DNA of 64,000 nt from Streptomyces sp. ITFR-16 (GCF_031844705.1 NZ_CP134609.1:4030001-4094000); one strand, 5' to 3'. Shown: positions 1 through 8,676, numbered from the stretch's first letter. Numbers and translations: made by a program. The notes: generated by a model not told the origin, from the letters alone.

Positions 1-1
1 C

Positions 2-751
2 GCGAGCAGGGCTTATGGGATCGACGATCCCGAGGGCAAGGGCCTGATGGCGACCTGTGTGGTGACCTCGTACGGCTCACGCATGGCGGCCATCGGCATG
101 CTGCTGGTCGCCGAACGGCACAGCGGGCGCGGGATCGCCCGGCATCTGATGGACCGGGTGATCGAGTCGACCGGGGGCGTCCCGCTCGGCCTCTACGCGA
201 CGGCGGCGGGACGGCCGCTGTACGAAAAGCTCGGATTCACCGCAGTGGGGGCGACGGAGCGGGTGGGCGGGCCCTTCCGGGCCACCGCCGGGCCCGGTGG
301 CCCCGGCGCTGCCGACCGTCCGGGCCTCACTGTGCGTCCCGCCTCGGCCGGGGATCTGCAGGCCATGCTCCGGCTGGACGCGGAGGCCCTCGGTCTCGAC
401 CGGACCGCGCTGCTGGCCCGCCTCCCGGCCTTCGCCGATCATCTGCGGGTCGCCGAGGAGGGCGGGGAACTCGTCGGGTACGCAGCGCTCTGGCCCAGCG
501 CCGAGAGCCATGTCGTCGGGCCGCTGGTCGCCGGGGACACCGCCACGGCGAAGCTGCTCGTGACCTCGCTGGCCGGGGCGACGGACCGGCCGCTGCGGGT
601 GGACGTGGACGCCCGCCACACCGAACTCCTCGACTGGTTCAAGGCGTGCGGGCTGCGGTCCGGCTCGGCGACGACGGTGATGCGGCTCGGCGGCGGCGAG
701 CAGGGGGACTGGACCCGGCACTTCGCACCGCTGAGCGTGGCCACGGGCTGA
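2..751 (+). CDS. GNAT acetyltransferase, double-domain type (5' end cut by window)
   Basis: The reading frame is already open at base 2 and ends with TGA at 751, so the true start lies upstream; the internal ATG at 47 is only the first in-window methionine. The visible N-terminal part carries the acetyl-CoA-binding motif of GNAT enzymes (a GRGIARHLM segment) followed by the typical YEKLGF region. The second half (RPASAGDLQAMLRLDAEALG and onward) resembles the C-terminal Acetyltransf_18-type domain of about 280-residue bacterial N-acetyltransferases. The substrate is unknown. The gene ends just before a strong hairpin shared with the convergent GlcG-like gene. Confidence 0.8.
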   Translation, partial: ASRAYGIDDPEGKGLMATCVVTSYGSRMAAIGMLLVAERHSGRGIARHLMDRVIESTGGVPLGLYATAAGRPLYEKLGFTAVGATERVGGPFRATAGPGGPGAADRPGLTVRPASAGDLQAMLRLDAEALGLDRTALLARLPAFADHLRVAEEGGELVGYAALWPSAESHVVGPLVAGDTATAKLLVTSLAGATDRPLRVDVDARHTELLDWFKACGLRSGSATTVMRLGGGEQGDWTRHFAPLSVATG

Positions 752-758
752 ACCCATG

Positions 759-795
759 CCGGAGGCCCCCTGCGAATACCGCAGGGGGCCTCCGG
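759..795. terminator. bidirectional terminator hairpin
   Basis: A perfect 15-bp stem (CCGGAGGCCCCCTGC with its complement) around a 7-base loop lies between two convergent genes, the acetyltransferase ending at 751 and the GlcG-like gene ending at 808. Confidence 0.85.
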
Positions 796-807
796 CTGTG
801 CCGTCGG

Positions 808-1236
808 CTACGCGAGGCCGGCCACGGCCGTCGTCGCGAATCCGTGGTCCTGCTCGGGCGCACCGCCGCCGACGCCGATGGCGCCGATCAGCCGGCCGTC
901 CCGCTGGACCGGGACACCGCCGGCGATGAAGAGCAGCGGCCGGTCCAGGGCGGTCGGCAGGGTGTGGAACAGCCCGCCCGGCTGTACGGCGTCGACGAGG
1001 TCGGCCGTGGGGGCGTTGAGCTGGAGGGCGGTGTAGGCCTTGCGGGTGCTGGTCTCGCCGGCGATGAGGACGGCCCGGTCGTCGCGGCGGAAGGCCAGCA
1101 GGTGGCCGCCCGCGTCCAGGACGGTGACGGCGGTGGCGACGCCTGCGGCCTCGGCTGCCCTACGGGCCGCCTCGACGAGGGCTTCGGCGTCCTGCGTGGT
1201 CAGCGGGGCGACAGCGGCGGTGGGGGTGGTGCTCAT
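808..1236 (-). CDS. GlcG/HbpS-like (DUF336) protein
   Basis: This 142-residue protein has the family pattern: a short N-terminal helix, AVTVLDAGGHLLAFRRDD, SxRKAYTA, then GGVPVQRDGRLIGAIGVGG and a C-terminal DxxFATTAVAGL. Members of the family include Streptomyces HbpS, a heme-binding sensor partner, and GlcG from glycolate loci; many have no assigned role. No signal peptide is visible, so it is probably cytoplasmic. It starts with ATG and has a GGAGCACTTCCCC-type ribosome site. It lies 60 bp downstream of the MFS gene on the same strand and probably shares its transcript. Its role here is not known. Confidence 0.8.
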   Translation of the reverse strand: MSTTPTAAVAPLTTQDAEALVEAARRAAEAAGVATAVTVLDAGGHLLAFRRDDRAVLIAGETSTRKAYTALQLNAPTADLVDAVQPGGLFHTLPTALDRPLLFIAGGVPVQRDGRLIGAIGVGGGAPEQDHGFATTAVAGLA

Positions 1237-1296
1237 GGGGAAGTGCTCCTTGATGCGGTGCGTGCGGTGGGGTGGAGGGTGTGGGGATCGTGGGGG

Positions 1297-2508
1297 TCAG
1301 GACCGGGCTGCGGGGACGGCTGCCGGCTCCGGGGCGGGGGTCGTGAGGGGCCGGCTCCCGGCGGCCGTGCGGCGCTCCAGGGTGCTGGAGACCACGGCGA
1401 GCACCAGGGCGGAGGCGGCGAGTACGGCACCGACCCAGTTGGGCGCGGTGTAGCCGAGGCCGGCGGCGATGACGATGCCGCCGAGCCACGCCGAGAGCGC
1501 GTTGCCGAGGTTGAAGGCGCCGATGTTCACGGCGGAGGCGAGGGTCGGGGCACCGGCCGCCTGGTCGAGCACCCGCTTCTGCAGCGGAGGCACGGTGGCG
1601 AAACCGAGCGCGCCGATCAGGAAGACGGTGACGGCCGCCGCGATCTTGTCGTGCGCGGTCAGGGTGAAGAGCGACAGAACCACCGCGAGAGCGCCCAGCG
1701 ACACATAGAGCAGGGGCATCAGGTGGCGGTCGGCGAACTTTCCGCCGAGCAGGTTGCCGCCGACCATCCCCAGACCGAAGAGGACCAGCAGCCAGGTGAC
1801 GGAGGACGTCGAGTAGCCGGCGATCTCGGTCATCATCGGCGTGATGTAGGTGATGGCGGCGAAGACTCCGCCGAAGCCGAGGACCGTCATCGCCATGGCG
1901 AGCAGGACCTGCACATTGCGGAACGCGGCGAGCTCGTGGCGGAGCCTGACGCCCTGGGCCCGGGGCTGCTCGGGGACGAGCTTGGCCACACCGAGCAGGC
2001 CGATGACGCCGAGTGCGGCGACGGCGAAGAACGTGGCCCGCCAGCCGACGCTCTGCCCGATGTAGGTGCCCAGCGGCACACCGACGACGTTGGCGACGGT
2101 GAGGCCCGTGAACATCATCGCGATGGCGCCGGCCTTCTTGTGCGGGGCGACCAGGTCGGCCGCCACGACCGAACCGATGCCGAAGAAGGCGCCGTGGGCA
2201 AGTGAGGCGATCACCCGGCCGGCGAGCATCACGCCGAAGACGGGAGCGGTCGCGGACACCACGTTGCCGATGACGAAGAGCCCCATCAGGAGCATCAGCA
2301 TGCGCTTGCGGGTCACCTTGGTCCCCAGCACGGTCATCAGCGGGGCGCCGAGGACGACGCCGAGCGCGTATCCGGTGACGAGGAAGCCGGCGGTGGGGAT
2401 CGAGACCTGGAAGTCCGCAGCCACCTCGGGGAGCAGCCCCATGATCACGAACTCGGTGGTTCCGATACCGAATGCCCCGATGGCGAGGGCGAGGAGCGCG
2501 AGCGGCAT
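1297..2508 (-). CDS. MFS efflux transporter (DHA1 family)
   Basis: With the ATG at 2508 the protein is 403 residues with about 12 predicted membrane helices. The first segment (LALAIGAFGIGTTEFVIMGL) is the hallmark of the AraJ/CmlR/NepI-like drug:H+ antiporter-1 group, and a motif A-like loop (GTKVTRKRML) follows helix 2. The ATG at 2508 is preferred over an in-frame GTG at 2556 because GGGAAGGTG stands about 8 bases before it and nothing comparable precedes the GTG. The gene diverges from a MarR regulator, and the intervening DNA contains a direct repeat suited to regulator binding, so the pump is probably MarR-controlled. The substrate cannot be read from sequence. Confidence 0.88.
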   Translation of the reverse strand: MPLALLALAIGAFGIGTTEFVIMGLLPEVAADFQVSIPTAGFLVTGYALGVVLGAPLMTVLGTKVTRKRMLMLLMGLFVIGNVVSATAPVFGVMLAGRVIASLAHGAFFGIGSVVAADLVAPHKKAGAIAMMFTGLTVANVVGVPLGTYIGQSVGWRATFFAVAALGVIGLLGVAKLVPEQPRAQGVRLRHELAAFRNVQVLLAMAMTVLGFGGVFAAITYITPMMTEIAGYSTSSVTWLLVLFGLGMVGGNLLGGKFADRHLMPLLYVSLGALAVVLSLFTLTAHDKIAAAVTVFLIGALGFATVPPLQKRVLDQAAGAPTLASAVNIGAFNLGNALSAWLGGIVIAAGLGYTAPNWVGAVLAASALVLAVVSSTLERRTAAGSRPLTTPAPEPAAVPAARS

Positions 2509-2558
2509 GGGTTTCACCTTCCCTGAAGATTGCGACTGCGCCTTACGAGCGTTCACAA

Positions 2559-2583
2559 TAATTGCAGACGCGGGTTAATTGCA
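2559..2583. promoter_or_regulatory. candidate MarR operator (direct repeat)
   Basis: TAATTGCAGACG (2559) is followed 17 bp later by TAATTGCAAACG (2576), 11 of 12 bases identical. The pair lies in the AT-rich gap between the divergent MFS and MarR genes. The site is inferred from position and repetition. Confidence 0.5.
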
Positions 2584-2647
2584 AACGCTGGCTATTGCGG
2601 CCGTCGACTATCCTGGACGCAAGCAGCTCCGGCACGGAGGAGAGACC

Positions 2648-3106
2648 ATGACAGCGACGGACCCGGCCCTGACCGCCCTTTCCCAGGGCTGGATTGCGCT
2701 CTCCCTGCTCCACGGCAAGATCGAGACCCATATCGAACGGGCCCTGCAGAGCGGGCACGACCTCAGCGTGCGGGAGTACTCCCTGCTGGACGTCCTGAGC
2801 CGGCAGCACAACGGCCCCGGCGGCCATCTGCAGATGAAGCAGGTGGCCGACGCCGTCGGACTCAGCCAGAGCGCCACCACACGCCTGGTCACCCGCCTCG
2901 AGGACCGCGGTCTGCTGACCCGGTACCTCTGCGACACGGACCGCAGGGGCATCTACACCGATGTCACCGACACCGGGCTCACACTGCTCTCCGAGGCCCG
3001 TCCCACGAATGACAGCGCCCTGCGGGCCGCGCTCGACGAGGCCGCCAAGAATCCCGAACTGGCCCCGCTCGTCCGGACGGTCGAGGAGCTGAAGATCCCG
3101 GCGTAG
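2648..3106 (+). CDS. MarR-family transcriptional regulator
   Basis: This 152-residue protein has the winged-helix pattern of MarR regulators: REYSLLDVL, the recognition helix segment LSQSATTRLVTRLEDRGLL, and the wing CDTDRRGIYTDVTDTG. The ATG at 2648 is chosen because GGAGGAGAGACC stands directly upstream; an earlier in-frame start at 2579 would add residues unlike the family. It diverges from the MFS pump and most likely represses that gene and itself in response to a ligand exported by the pump. Confidence 0.88.
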   Translation: MTATDPALTALSQGWIALSLLHGKIETHIERALQSGHDLSVREYSLLDVLSRQHNGPGGHLQMKQVADAVGLSQSATTRLVTRLEDRGLLTRYLCDTDRRGIYTDVTDTGLTLLSEARPTNDSALRAALDEAAKNPELAPLVRTVEELKIPA

Positions 3107-3154
3107 ACACGGGCTCGGGCGCACCAGCGCTCCCCGCTGCGTAGGCTGCCGATC

Positions 3155-3607
3155 ATGAGCGATCTGGAAATACGTCCCGCGACCGCCGACGACCTCGCCG
3201 AGATCGTGGCCATGCTCGCGGACGATCCGCTGGGCGCCCGGCGCGAGTCCCCCGACGACCTCGCGCCCTACCGGGCGGCGTTCCGGCGGCTGGCCGACGA
3301 CCCGAACCAGCACGTGATGGTGGCCGTGCGCGCGGACCGCGTCGTCGGGACGCTTCAGCTGACCGTGATCCCCGGGCTCTCCCGGCGCGGTTCGACCCGC
3401 TCCGTGATCGAGGGTGTACGGGTCCACGCGGACGAGCGCGGCAGCGGTCTGGGCACCCGGCTGATCCAGTGGGCCGTGGATGAATCACGGCGCCAGGAAT
3501 GCCAGTTGGTCCAGCTCACCTCGGACGTGACCCGGACCGACGCACACCGTTTCTACGAGCGGCTGGGCTTCGTGGCCAGCCACGTGGGCTTCAAACTCGC
3601 TCTCTGA
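3155..3607 (+). CDS. GNAT N-acetyltransferase
   Basis: A single-domain GNAT of 150 residues: N-terminal IRPATADDLAEIVAML, central GTLQLTVIPGLSRRGSTRS beta strand, acetyl-CoA loop ERGSGLGTRLIQWA, and the terminal HRFYERLGFVASHVGFKL. This arrangement is common in aminoglycoside- or small-amine-modifying acetyltransferases and in uncharacterised paralogues. The substrate is unknown. It is followed after 29 bp by the AlkZ-like gene on the same strand and may be cotranscribed with it. Confidence 0.85.
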   Translation: MSDLEIRPATADDLAEIVAMLADDPLGARRESPDDLAPYRAAFRRLADDPNQHVMVAVRADRVVGTLQLTVIPGLSRRGSTRSVIEGVRVHADERGSGLGTRLIQWAVDESRRQECQLVQLTSDVTRTDAHRFYERLGFVASHVGFKLAL

Positions 3608-3636
3608 ACCGGCGCCCGGCCCCCAAGGAGTCGACC

Positions 3637-4800
3637 GTGCAGCACATCAGCGACGAACAGCGCCGGGCCAGGATCGGCCGGCGCCACCTCCTGACTCCCA
3701 CAGCACGGGCGGAGTCGCCCGTCGCTGTGGCCGACGCCCTCGTCGGACTGCACGCCACCGACGCGGCTACCGTCTTCCTGGCCGCGTGCGCCCGGCTGTC
3801 CGAGCCGAGCGTCACGGCGGTGGAGCGGCCTCTGTACGAGGACGTCGCGCTGGTCAGGCTGCTGTCCATGCGCAACACGCTCTTCGTCGTGTCGGACGAG
3901 ATGGCCCCCTGGGTCGAGGCATCGAATGCACGGGCGGTCGCGGCCAAGGAGCGCCGGACCCTGCTCAAGCACCTGCTGGAGGACGGCAAGGGTCTGGACG
4001 AGCGCTGGCTGGAGGAAACGGAGAGGGCAACCCTCGCGTACCTCGACGGCCGGGAGCCTGCCTCAGGCAGCGAACTCTCCGCCGGTGTGACCGCCCTGCG
4101 CACCAAGATCACGGTGTTCCCCGGCAAGAAGCAGGAGACGGTGCAGGGAGTGGCGTCCCGCGTGATCCGTGTGCTCGCCGCCGAGGGGAGAATCCGACGG
4201 GACCGGCCACGGGGGTCCTGGACCTCCAGCCAGTTCCGCTGGGTCCCCGCCGTTCCCCGGCCCGTGGAAGCCACCGCACGGGCGCAGGCGGAGCTGGCCC
4301 TGCGCTGGCTGCGTTCGTACGGCCCCGCGACGGAAGCCGACCTCAAATGGTGGACCGGTTGGGGGCTCGGCGAGGTCCGCAAGGCGCTGGCGGCCGTCGG
4401 AGCCGAGGAGGTACGGCTCGACAGCGGAGCCGCCGCCTGGGTCGCGCCGCAGGACACCGGGCCCGAACCCGCTGTCGCGCCCTGGGCTGCCTTGCTGCCG
4501 GCGCTCGACCCGACGGCAATGGGCTGGGCCGACCGCGACTTCCATCTACCGGCCGAACACCGGGCGGCGCTCTTCGACCGCTCGGGCAACATCGGCCCCA
4601 CCGTGTGGTGGGACGGCCGGATCGTGGGCGGCTGGGCACAGCGGGCCGATGGTGAACCGGTCTGGCGTCTGCTCACCGACCCCGGCCGGGACGCCTCCGC
4701 CGCGATCGAGGCGGAGGCGTCCCGGCTGTCTGCCTGGGTGGGGGACGCGCGGATCACACCGCGCTTCCGTACCCCGCTGGAGCGGGAGTTGACGGCCTGA
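3637..4800 (+). CDS. winged-helix DNA-binding protein of the AlkZ/YcaQ-like (HTH_42) family
   Basis: With the GTG at 3637 the protein is 387 residues; AAGGAG sits 6 bases upstream, and the longer frame from 3499 would overlap the preceding acetyltransferase. It contains family landmarks: an early ARIGRRHLLTP segment, LVGLHATDAATVFLAA, a winged-helix stretch LVRLLSMRNTLFVV, and the C-terminal LLPALDPTAMGW and NIGPTVWWDGRIVGGW blocks. Characterised relatives include AlkZ, a DNA glycosylase that unhooks bulky adducts and interstrand crosslinks in Streptomyces, but this is one of several divergent paralogues. DNA repair is an inference from family only. Confidence 0.75.
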   Translation: MQHISDEQRRARIGRRHLLTPTARAESPVAVADALVGLHATDAATVFLAACARLSEPSVTAVERPLYEDVALVRLLSMRNTLFVVSDEMAPWVEASNARAVAAKERRTLLKHLLEDGKGLDERWLEETERATLAYLDGREPASGSELSAGVTALRTKITVFPGKKQETVQGVASRVIRVLAAEGRIRRDRPRGSWTSSQFRWVPAVPRPVEATARAQAELALRWLRSYGPATEADLKWWTGWGLGEVRKALAAVGAEEVRLDSGAAAWVAPQDTGPEPAVAPWAALLPALDPTAMGWADRDFHLPAEHRAALFDRSGNIGPTVWWDGRIVGGWAQRADGEPVWRLLTDPGRDASAAIEAEASRLSAWVGDARITPRFRTPLERELTA

Positions 4801-4811
4801 GCGGCCGGGCC

Positions 4812-4833
4812 CTCCGTTTCACGTGAAACGGAG
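4812..4833. other. parS: parS site 1 inside a 22-bp perfect palindrome
   Basis: GTTTCACGTGAAAC (4816-4829) is the ParB-binding site. It is extended to a perfect 22-bp palindrome and lies between two convergent genes ending at 4800 and 4837, so it may also act as a bidirectional terminator. Confidence 0.9.
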
Positions 4834-4836
4834 CAG

Positions 4837-6219
4837 TCAGTCCCCGAGCCCGCGCCAGCCCTCCGCGTCCACACCTCCGGGAACAGCGGCTGCGGGGTCA
4901 TAGGGCTCACGCGTGAAGACGAACGAGCCCAGGTCCAGATGGTTCACGCTGCCGTCGTCATCGCGGACGATCCGCAGGGTCTCCCCCGCGTAGTAGCCGT
5001 CCAGCCCGACCCAGGTGCCGTCCTCGCGGGCGGTGAAGCGCGCGCCGCGCCCCTGACCGTTCAGCGTCCGCAGCTCCAGCCCGCGATCGGGGGTGAGCCG
5101 CAGGATGTTCGCACGTGTACCCCAGTACCAGGGACCGGTCAGCGCGAGAAGTTCCTTGTCCACGTCCGGCAGCGGGCGCCACGGTTCGGGGATGCGGGGC
5201 TCGGCCTCCGCGACGATGTCCACCAGTCCGGCGGCCACCTCTCCGATCAGCGGCCCCGAGGTAGCGTTGGCGAACACCACAGCCGCCACATCGTCCTCCG
5301 TGCTGACCCAGAGTGCGGCGAGGAAGCCGGGCAGCGAGCCCGTGTGCCCGATGAGGGTGCGGCCCTTGCGACGGACCACCTGCAGCCCCAGACCGTAGTG
5401 CCCGTCCCAGTCCCCCGGCTCGGGCGGCGCGGAAGGCTCCTTCATCTCCGCCACCGACGCGGCACCGAGCACCCGCTCGTCCCCCTCGGCCAGGAAGGCG
5501 GCGAAGCGGAGCAGGTCCGCGGTGGTCGACCAGAGCTGACCTGCGGGAGCCATCAGGCCGAGGTCCTCGGCCGGCTCCGGCAGCATCGCGTCGGCCCAGG
5601 GATGGACCGCCCAGCCGCCGGCATGCGGGGCCTGCGGCTGCGGACCGGTGCGGTGCATGCCCAGGGGCTCCAGGATTTCGCGTCGCAGCACATCGGCCCA
5701 GGAAGCACCGCGTGCCGCCTCGATCAGCGATCCGAGCAGGGTGTAGCCAGGGTTCGAGTAATGGTGGCGGCGGCCGGGCGCATGCAGCGCCGTCTGCTCG
5801 CCGAGCACATCCGCGAGCCCGGGCCGCAGGGTCCCCGGCGTCCGCTCCCACCACGGTGCCGGTGACTCCGCGGCGAGCCCCGCGCTGTGGCCCAGCAGCT
5901 GATGAACGGTGACGTCACCCGTGCCCGTTCCCGGCAGATGCTTCTCCAGCGGGTCCGCCAGGTCGAGGAGCCCCTCGTCCCGCAGTCGCAGAACCAGTAC
6001 GGCCGTGAACGTCTTGGTGAGCGAGCCGATCCTGAACTGCGTATCGGCGTCGGGGGCATGGCCGTCGACACAGCTGCGGGCCCCGTCCCACACGACCCGT
6101 CCCTGCCGTTGCACCGCAGCGACGAGAGAGGGGGTGCGCCCTTCGGCCTGGGCGGTGGCGATGCGATGCAGCAGGGCGCGCTGCGTACTGGGAAGCAGTT
6201 GTTCAGCAGAAGAGGTCAT
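4837..6219 (-). CDS. serine hydrolase, class C beta-lactamase-like family
   Basis: With the ATG at 6219 the protein has 460 residues. The nucleophile motif SLTK (residues 66-69), the YSN motif (154-156) and a late HTG motif (in GHTGSLPGF) give the complete active-site set of the serine beta-lactamase/DD-peptidase/esterase superfamily. No clear signal peptide is visible from this start, so a cytoplasmic esterase or peptidase is possible. The C-terminal 100 residues form the beta-barrel-like extension common in Streptomyces members. Two longer in-frame starts exist (6297, 6339), none with a good ribosome site, so the N-terminus is uncertain. The substrate is unknown. Confidence 0.85.
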   Translation of the reverse strand: MTSSAEQLLPSTQRALLHRIATAQAEGRTPSLVAAVQRQGRVVWDGARSCVDGHAPDADTQFRIGSLTKTFTAVLVLRLRDEGLLDLADPLEKHLPGTGTGDVTVHQLLGHSAGLAAESPAPWWERTPGTLRPGLADVLGEQTALHAPGRRHHYSNPGYTLLGSLIEAARGASWADVLRREILEPLGMHRTGPQPQAPHAGGWAVHPWADAMLPEPAEDLGLMAPAGQLWSTTADLLRFAAFLAEGDERVLGAASVAEMKEPSAPPEPGDWDGHYGLGLQVVRRKGRTLIGHTGSLPGFLAALWVSTEDDVAAVVFANATSGPLIGEVAAGLVDIVAEAEPRIPEPWRPLPDVDKELLALTGPWYWGTRANILRLTPDRGLELRTLNGQGRGARFTAREDGTWVGLDGYYAGETLRIVRDDDGSVNHLDLGSFVFTREPYDPAAAVPGGVDAEGWRGLGD

Positions 6220-6356
6220 CGACAACAAGTACCGCCCGGACCGGTGCGGGGCGACTTCATTTCCCGGTCCGTACGGATGCGCCCGCACCTCGTCCATCGC
6301 TGCCCGGAGAAGCGAGCAACCCCCGCCCCGTGGACTCACACCTCACACCTCACACC

Positions 6357-7223
6357 TCAGCCGAATGCGGAGCGGTTAGCCGTCAGGAACTCGGTGAAGG
6401 TGCGTGGTTCGCGTCCGGTCAGATGCTTGACCTCGTGGGTCGTCGCCGCCAGTGAACCGGCCCCGACCTCGGCCCAGAGGACGGCAACATCGGCGGCGAA
6501 CCGCGCGGGGACGCCCTGGGCCCTGAGCCGTGCGGCCATGTCGTCGCCGTCCAGACCGATGACGTCCACGGGCCTGCCGAGCGCGGTGGAGAGATGTCCG
6601 GCGACCTCGGACATCGTGAGGGCTTCCGGACCCGTCAGGACGAACGTCCGCCCCGCACCCCGGGGTTCGGCCAGCAGGGCAGCCGCGCAGGCGGCGATGT
6701 CGTAGCAGTCGATGTACGAGACCGGGGCGTCGGTCGCCGGGGCGATGAGGCTTCCGTCATCGCTGAACGTGCCCGCACCGGTGATGAAGTTCTGCATGAA
6801 GCCGCTGGGCTGGAGAAGCGTCCACTCGAGCCCGGCCGCCTTGAGGTGCTGCTCGATCTCCCAGTGCGCACCCTCCGCGAGCTTGCCGCCCCGGTGAGCA
6901 TGCCAGACCGAGACTTTCACGATGCTGCCCACACCGGCCCGTACCGCCAGGTCGATGACGGTCTTCTGCTGAGCGACCATGGGCTGCGGCATCCCGTCGG
7001 CGGTGGGGACCGCACCCCCGCCGTTGAGCAGGACCTGGTCGACGCCGACGAGCGCCGCCGCGACCGAGCCGGGGTCGTCGAAGTCCCCGACGACGTACGG
7101 GCAGCCGAGCGCGCGCCCCTTGCCGGGATCGCGGACGAGAGCCTTGAACGGCACCTGGAGTTCCTGGAGTTTCCGGACCAGATGGCTGCCGATGGATCCG
7201 GTTGCGCCGGTGACCAGGATCAT
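6357..7223 (-). CDS. NmrA-like / atypical SDR NAD(P)-dependent oxidoreductase
   Basis: This 288-residue protein opens with the Rossmann motif VTGATGSIGSHLV and shows FKALVRDPGKG, VVGDFDD, and a FxQNF-type block (SGFMQNF). These fit the NmrA/QOR2-like atypical short-chain dehydrogenases, which lack the usual catalytic YxxxK. ATG at 7223 is preferred over an upstream TTG at 7241 because GAAGGG lies 6 bases before it. It stands alone, behind an inverted repeat that looks like an operator. Whether it is a redox sensor or a reductase cannot be told. Confidence 0.82.
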   Translation of the reverse strand: MILVTGATGSIGSHLVRKLQELQVPFKALVRDPGKGRALGCPYVVGDFDDPGSVAAALVGVDQVLLNGGGAVPTADGMPQPMVAQQKTVIDLAVRAGVGSIVKVSVWHAHRGGKLAEGAHWEIEQHLKAAGLEWTLLQPSGFMQNFITGAGTFSDDGSLIAPATDAPVSYIDCYDIAACAAALLAEPRGAGRTFVLTGPEALTMSEVAGHLSTALGRPVDVIGLDGDDMAARLRAQGVPARFAADVAVLWAEVGAGSLAATTHEVKHLTGREPRTFTEFLTANRSAFG

Positions 7224-7242
7224 GTGAAGCCCTTCGTCCAAG

Positions 7243-7281
7243 GTGAGGGATCCTCGGAATCATAAGTCGAGGGAGCCTCAC
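7243..7281. promoter_or_regulatory. imperfect inverted repeat upstream of the NmrA-like gene
   Basis: GTGAGGGATCCTCG (7243-7256) and CGAGGGAGCCTCAC (7268-7281) are complementary at 11 of 14 positions, separated by 11 bp that include TATGAT on the minus strand, a plausible -10 element. This is a candidate repressor site for the gene starting at 7223. Confidence 0.45.
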
Positions 7282-7336
7282 TTTGATAGGGCGTACCGGC
7301 ACCGGCCGACGACATGTTCCTGCCCGCTACGCGGCA

Positions 7337-7365
7337 GGAGGCGGCCCCCCGAAGGGACCGCCTCC
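7337..7365 (-). terminator. terminator hairpin for the sigma-factor partner gene
   Basis: GGAGGCGG pairs with CCGCCTCC, with a further three G-C pairs past one mismatch. It lies 37 bp past the stop of the minus-strand gene ending at 7402. Confidence 0.6.
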
Positions 7366-7401
7366 CCAACGGCGCAAGAAGCGGATGAGCCGCCTACGCC
7401 C

Positions 7402-8676
7402 CTACTTCTCGGCCCACTTCCCGCTCATGGCGATCGCCTTCAGCTGCTGCATGGTCAGCGCGGGTGTCTCCCGTGTGGCCTTCGCGTTCTGGGAACCGGA
7501 GTTGAACTCGGACACCACGACCCGCAGGCCGTCCTTGCGGATGGTGTCGGCGGTCCACATCACCACGCCCGCGCCGCCCTTCTCGCCCGGGCCCTGCTGC
7601 GTGACGACCTTGGTCCCGTCCGGCAGCACCTCCGCCCCGGAGCCGAACAGCTCCCCCGCGACGTCCGACATGTGCGGCTGCACGTTGATCTGCACCAGGC
7701 TCGCACCCTTGCCGTCATTGACGACGACGTACGCGTATCCGTCGTCGCCGTGACCGGAGACCGCGCTCACGGACGGGGGAAGCAGCAGCCTGAGCTTCTT
7801 CAGGATCGCCTTGCCGTCCTGACCCTGCGCCGCCGGCTGCCGCACCGGCTCCGGGGCGGCCTTCTCCAGGGCGTTCATCACGGGCCGCCACTTGGCGGAG
7901 GTGACGAGCCCCTTCAACTGCCCGACGCTGAGCGGCGGCTCCGCCCTCGAAACGGCGGCGTCCTTCTCCGAGGGCGCGTTCCACTCGCTGGCGTCGACCG
8001 TGTATCCGTCGGCGGTCACGAGAAAGGCCTGCCACCGCTTGGTGTCCACGCGCTTGTCGGGGTACTCGTACCCGCGCAGCACCATCAGGCGCGAGCCGTC
8101 GGCAAGCGTCTCGTTGCGGCAGGAGTCGTACGGAATGAACGTCTTGTCGGGGCATTCGAGCTGCTGCTCCGCCTCCGTGCCCTTCGGGTCGATGGCGCCG
8201 ACGCTCACAGCGATCGCGGCTTTGCCCCCGCCGTCGTCGAAGACGAGCTGCGCCAGCGGACCGAGCCGGTCGGCCGTACCGCGCCCCTGGCGCTCGCTGA
8301 CCTTCCCCTTCGGCAGCAGCCCCTCCAGCGTGCCGATCACCCGCTGCGCCGAGAGCTGCGGCCCTTTGACGGACGCCGACTCCGTCGAGGGACCGCCCTT
8401 CCGCGCCTTCGGCTGCGCGGCCACGCCCGCACTGTCGTGCCCCGAGCCGCCGCCGAATGCCCCTGCGGTGTACGACGCCCCGAACCCCACGACGGCGAGT
8501 GCCGCGACGCTGCCGGTCACGGCCGCGATCCTCCTGCGCCGCAACCCCCGCCGGCCGCGCACGACGCCACCGTCCACCAGCGGGCGCCCCTCCGCGGAGA
8601 AACCTTCCCCCGTGCGACGCAGCGCGTCACCGAGCCCGCCTTCGAACCCGTCCAGGTCCTTCTGCGTTCCAGACAT
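7402..8676 (-). CDS. single-pass membrane protein, putative partner of the adjacent sigma factor
   Basis: A 424-residue protein with a cytoplasmic N-terminal stretch of about 50 residues (rich in Arg just before the membrane: RGRRGLRRRR), one transmembrane helix (about residues 50-70) and a long extracytoplasmic domain without cysteine motifs I recognise. It lies 41 bp downstream of a SigE-family sigma factor on the same strand, the layout of a sigma/anti-sigma pair. I do not see a zinc-finger anti-sigma motif, so the anti-sigma role is inference from position. ATG at 8676 is preceded by a GGTGGGGG tract. Confidence 0.7.
   Translation of the reverse strand: MSGTQKDLDGFEGGLGDALRRTGEGFSAEGRPLVDGGVVRGRRGLRRRRIAAVTGSVAALAVVGFGASYTAGAFGGGSGHDSAGVAAQPKARKGGPSTESASVKGPQLSAQRVIGTLEGLLPKGKVSERQGRGTADRLGPLAQLVFDDGGGKAAIAVSVGAIDPKGTEAEQQLECPDKTFIPYDSCRNETLADGSRLMVLRGYEYPDKRVDTKRWQAFLVTADGYTVDASEWNAPSEKDAAVSRAEPPLSVGQLKGLVTSAKWRPVMNALEKAAPEPVRQPAAQGQDGKAILKKLRLLLPPSVSAVSGHGDDGYAYVVVNDGKGASLVQINVQPHMSDVAGELFGSGAEVLPDGTKVVTQQGPGEKGGAGVVMWTADTIRKDGLRVVVSEFNSGSQNAKATRETPALTMQQLKAIAMSGKWAEK

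Noticed and set aside
646..2205. 519-residue plus-strand open frame
   Set aside because: It lies antisense to the GlcG-like and MFS genes, has no recognisable domain and a Gly/Arg/Glu/Asp-rich composition typical of high-GC shadow frames.
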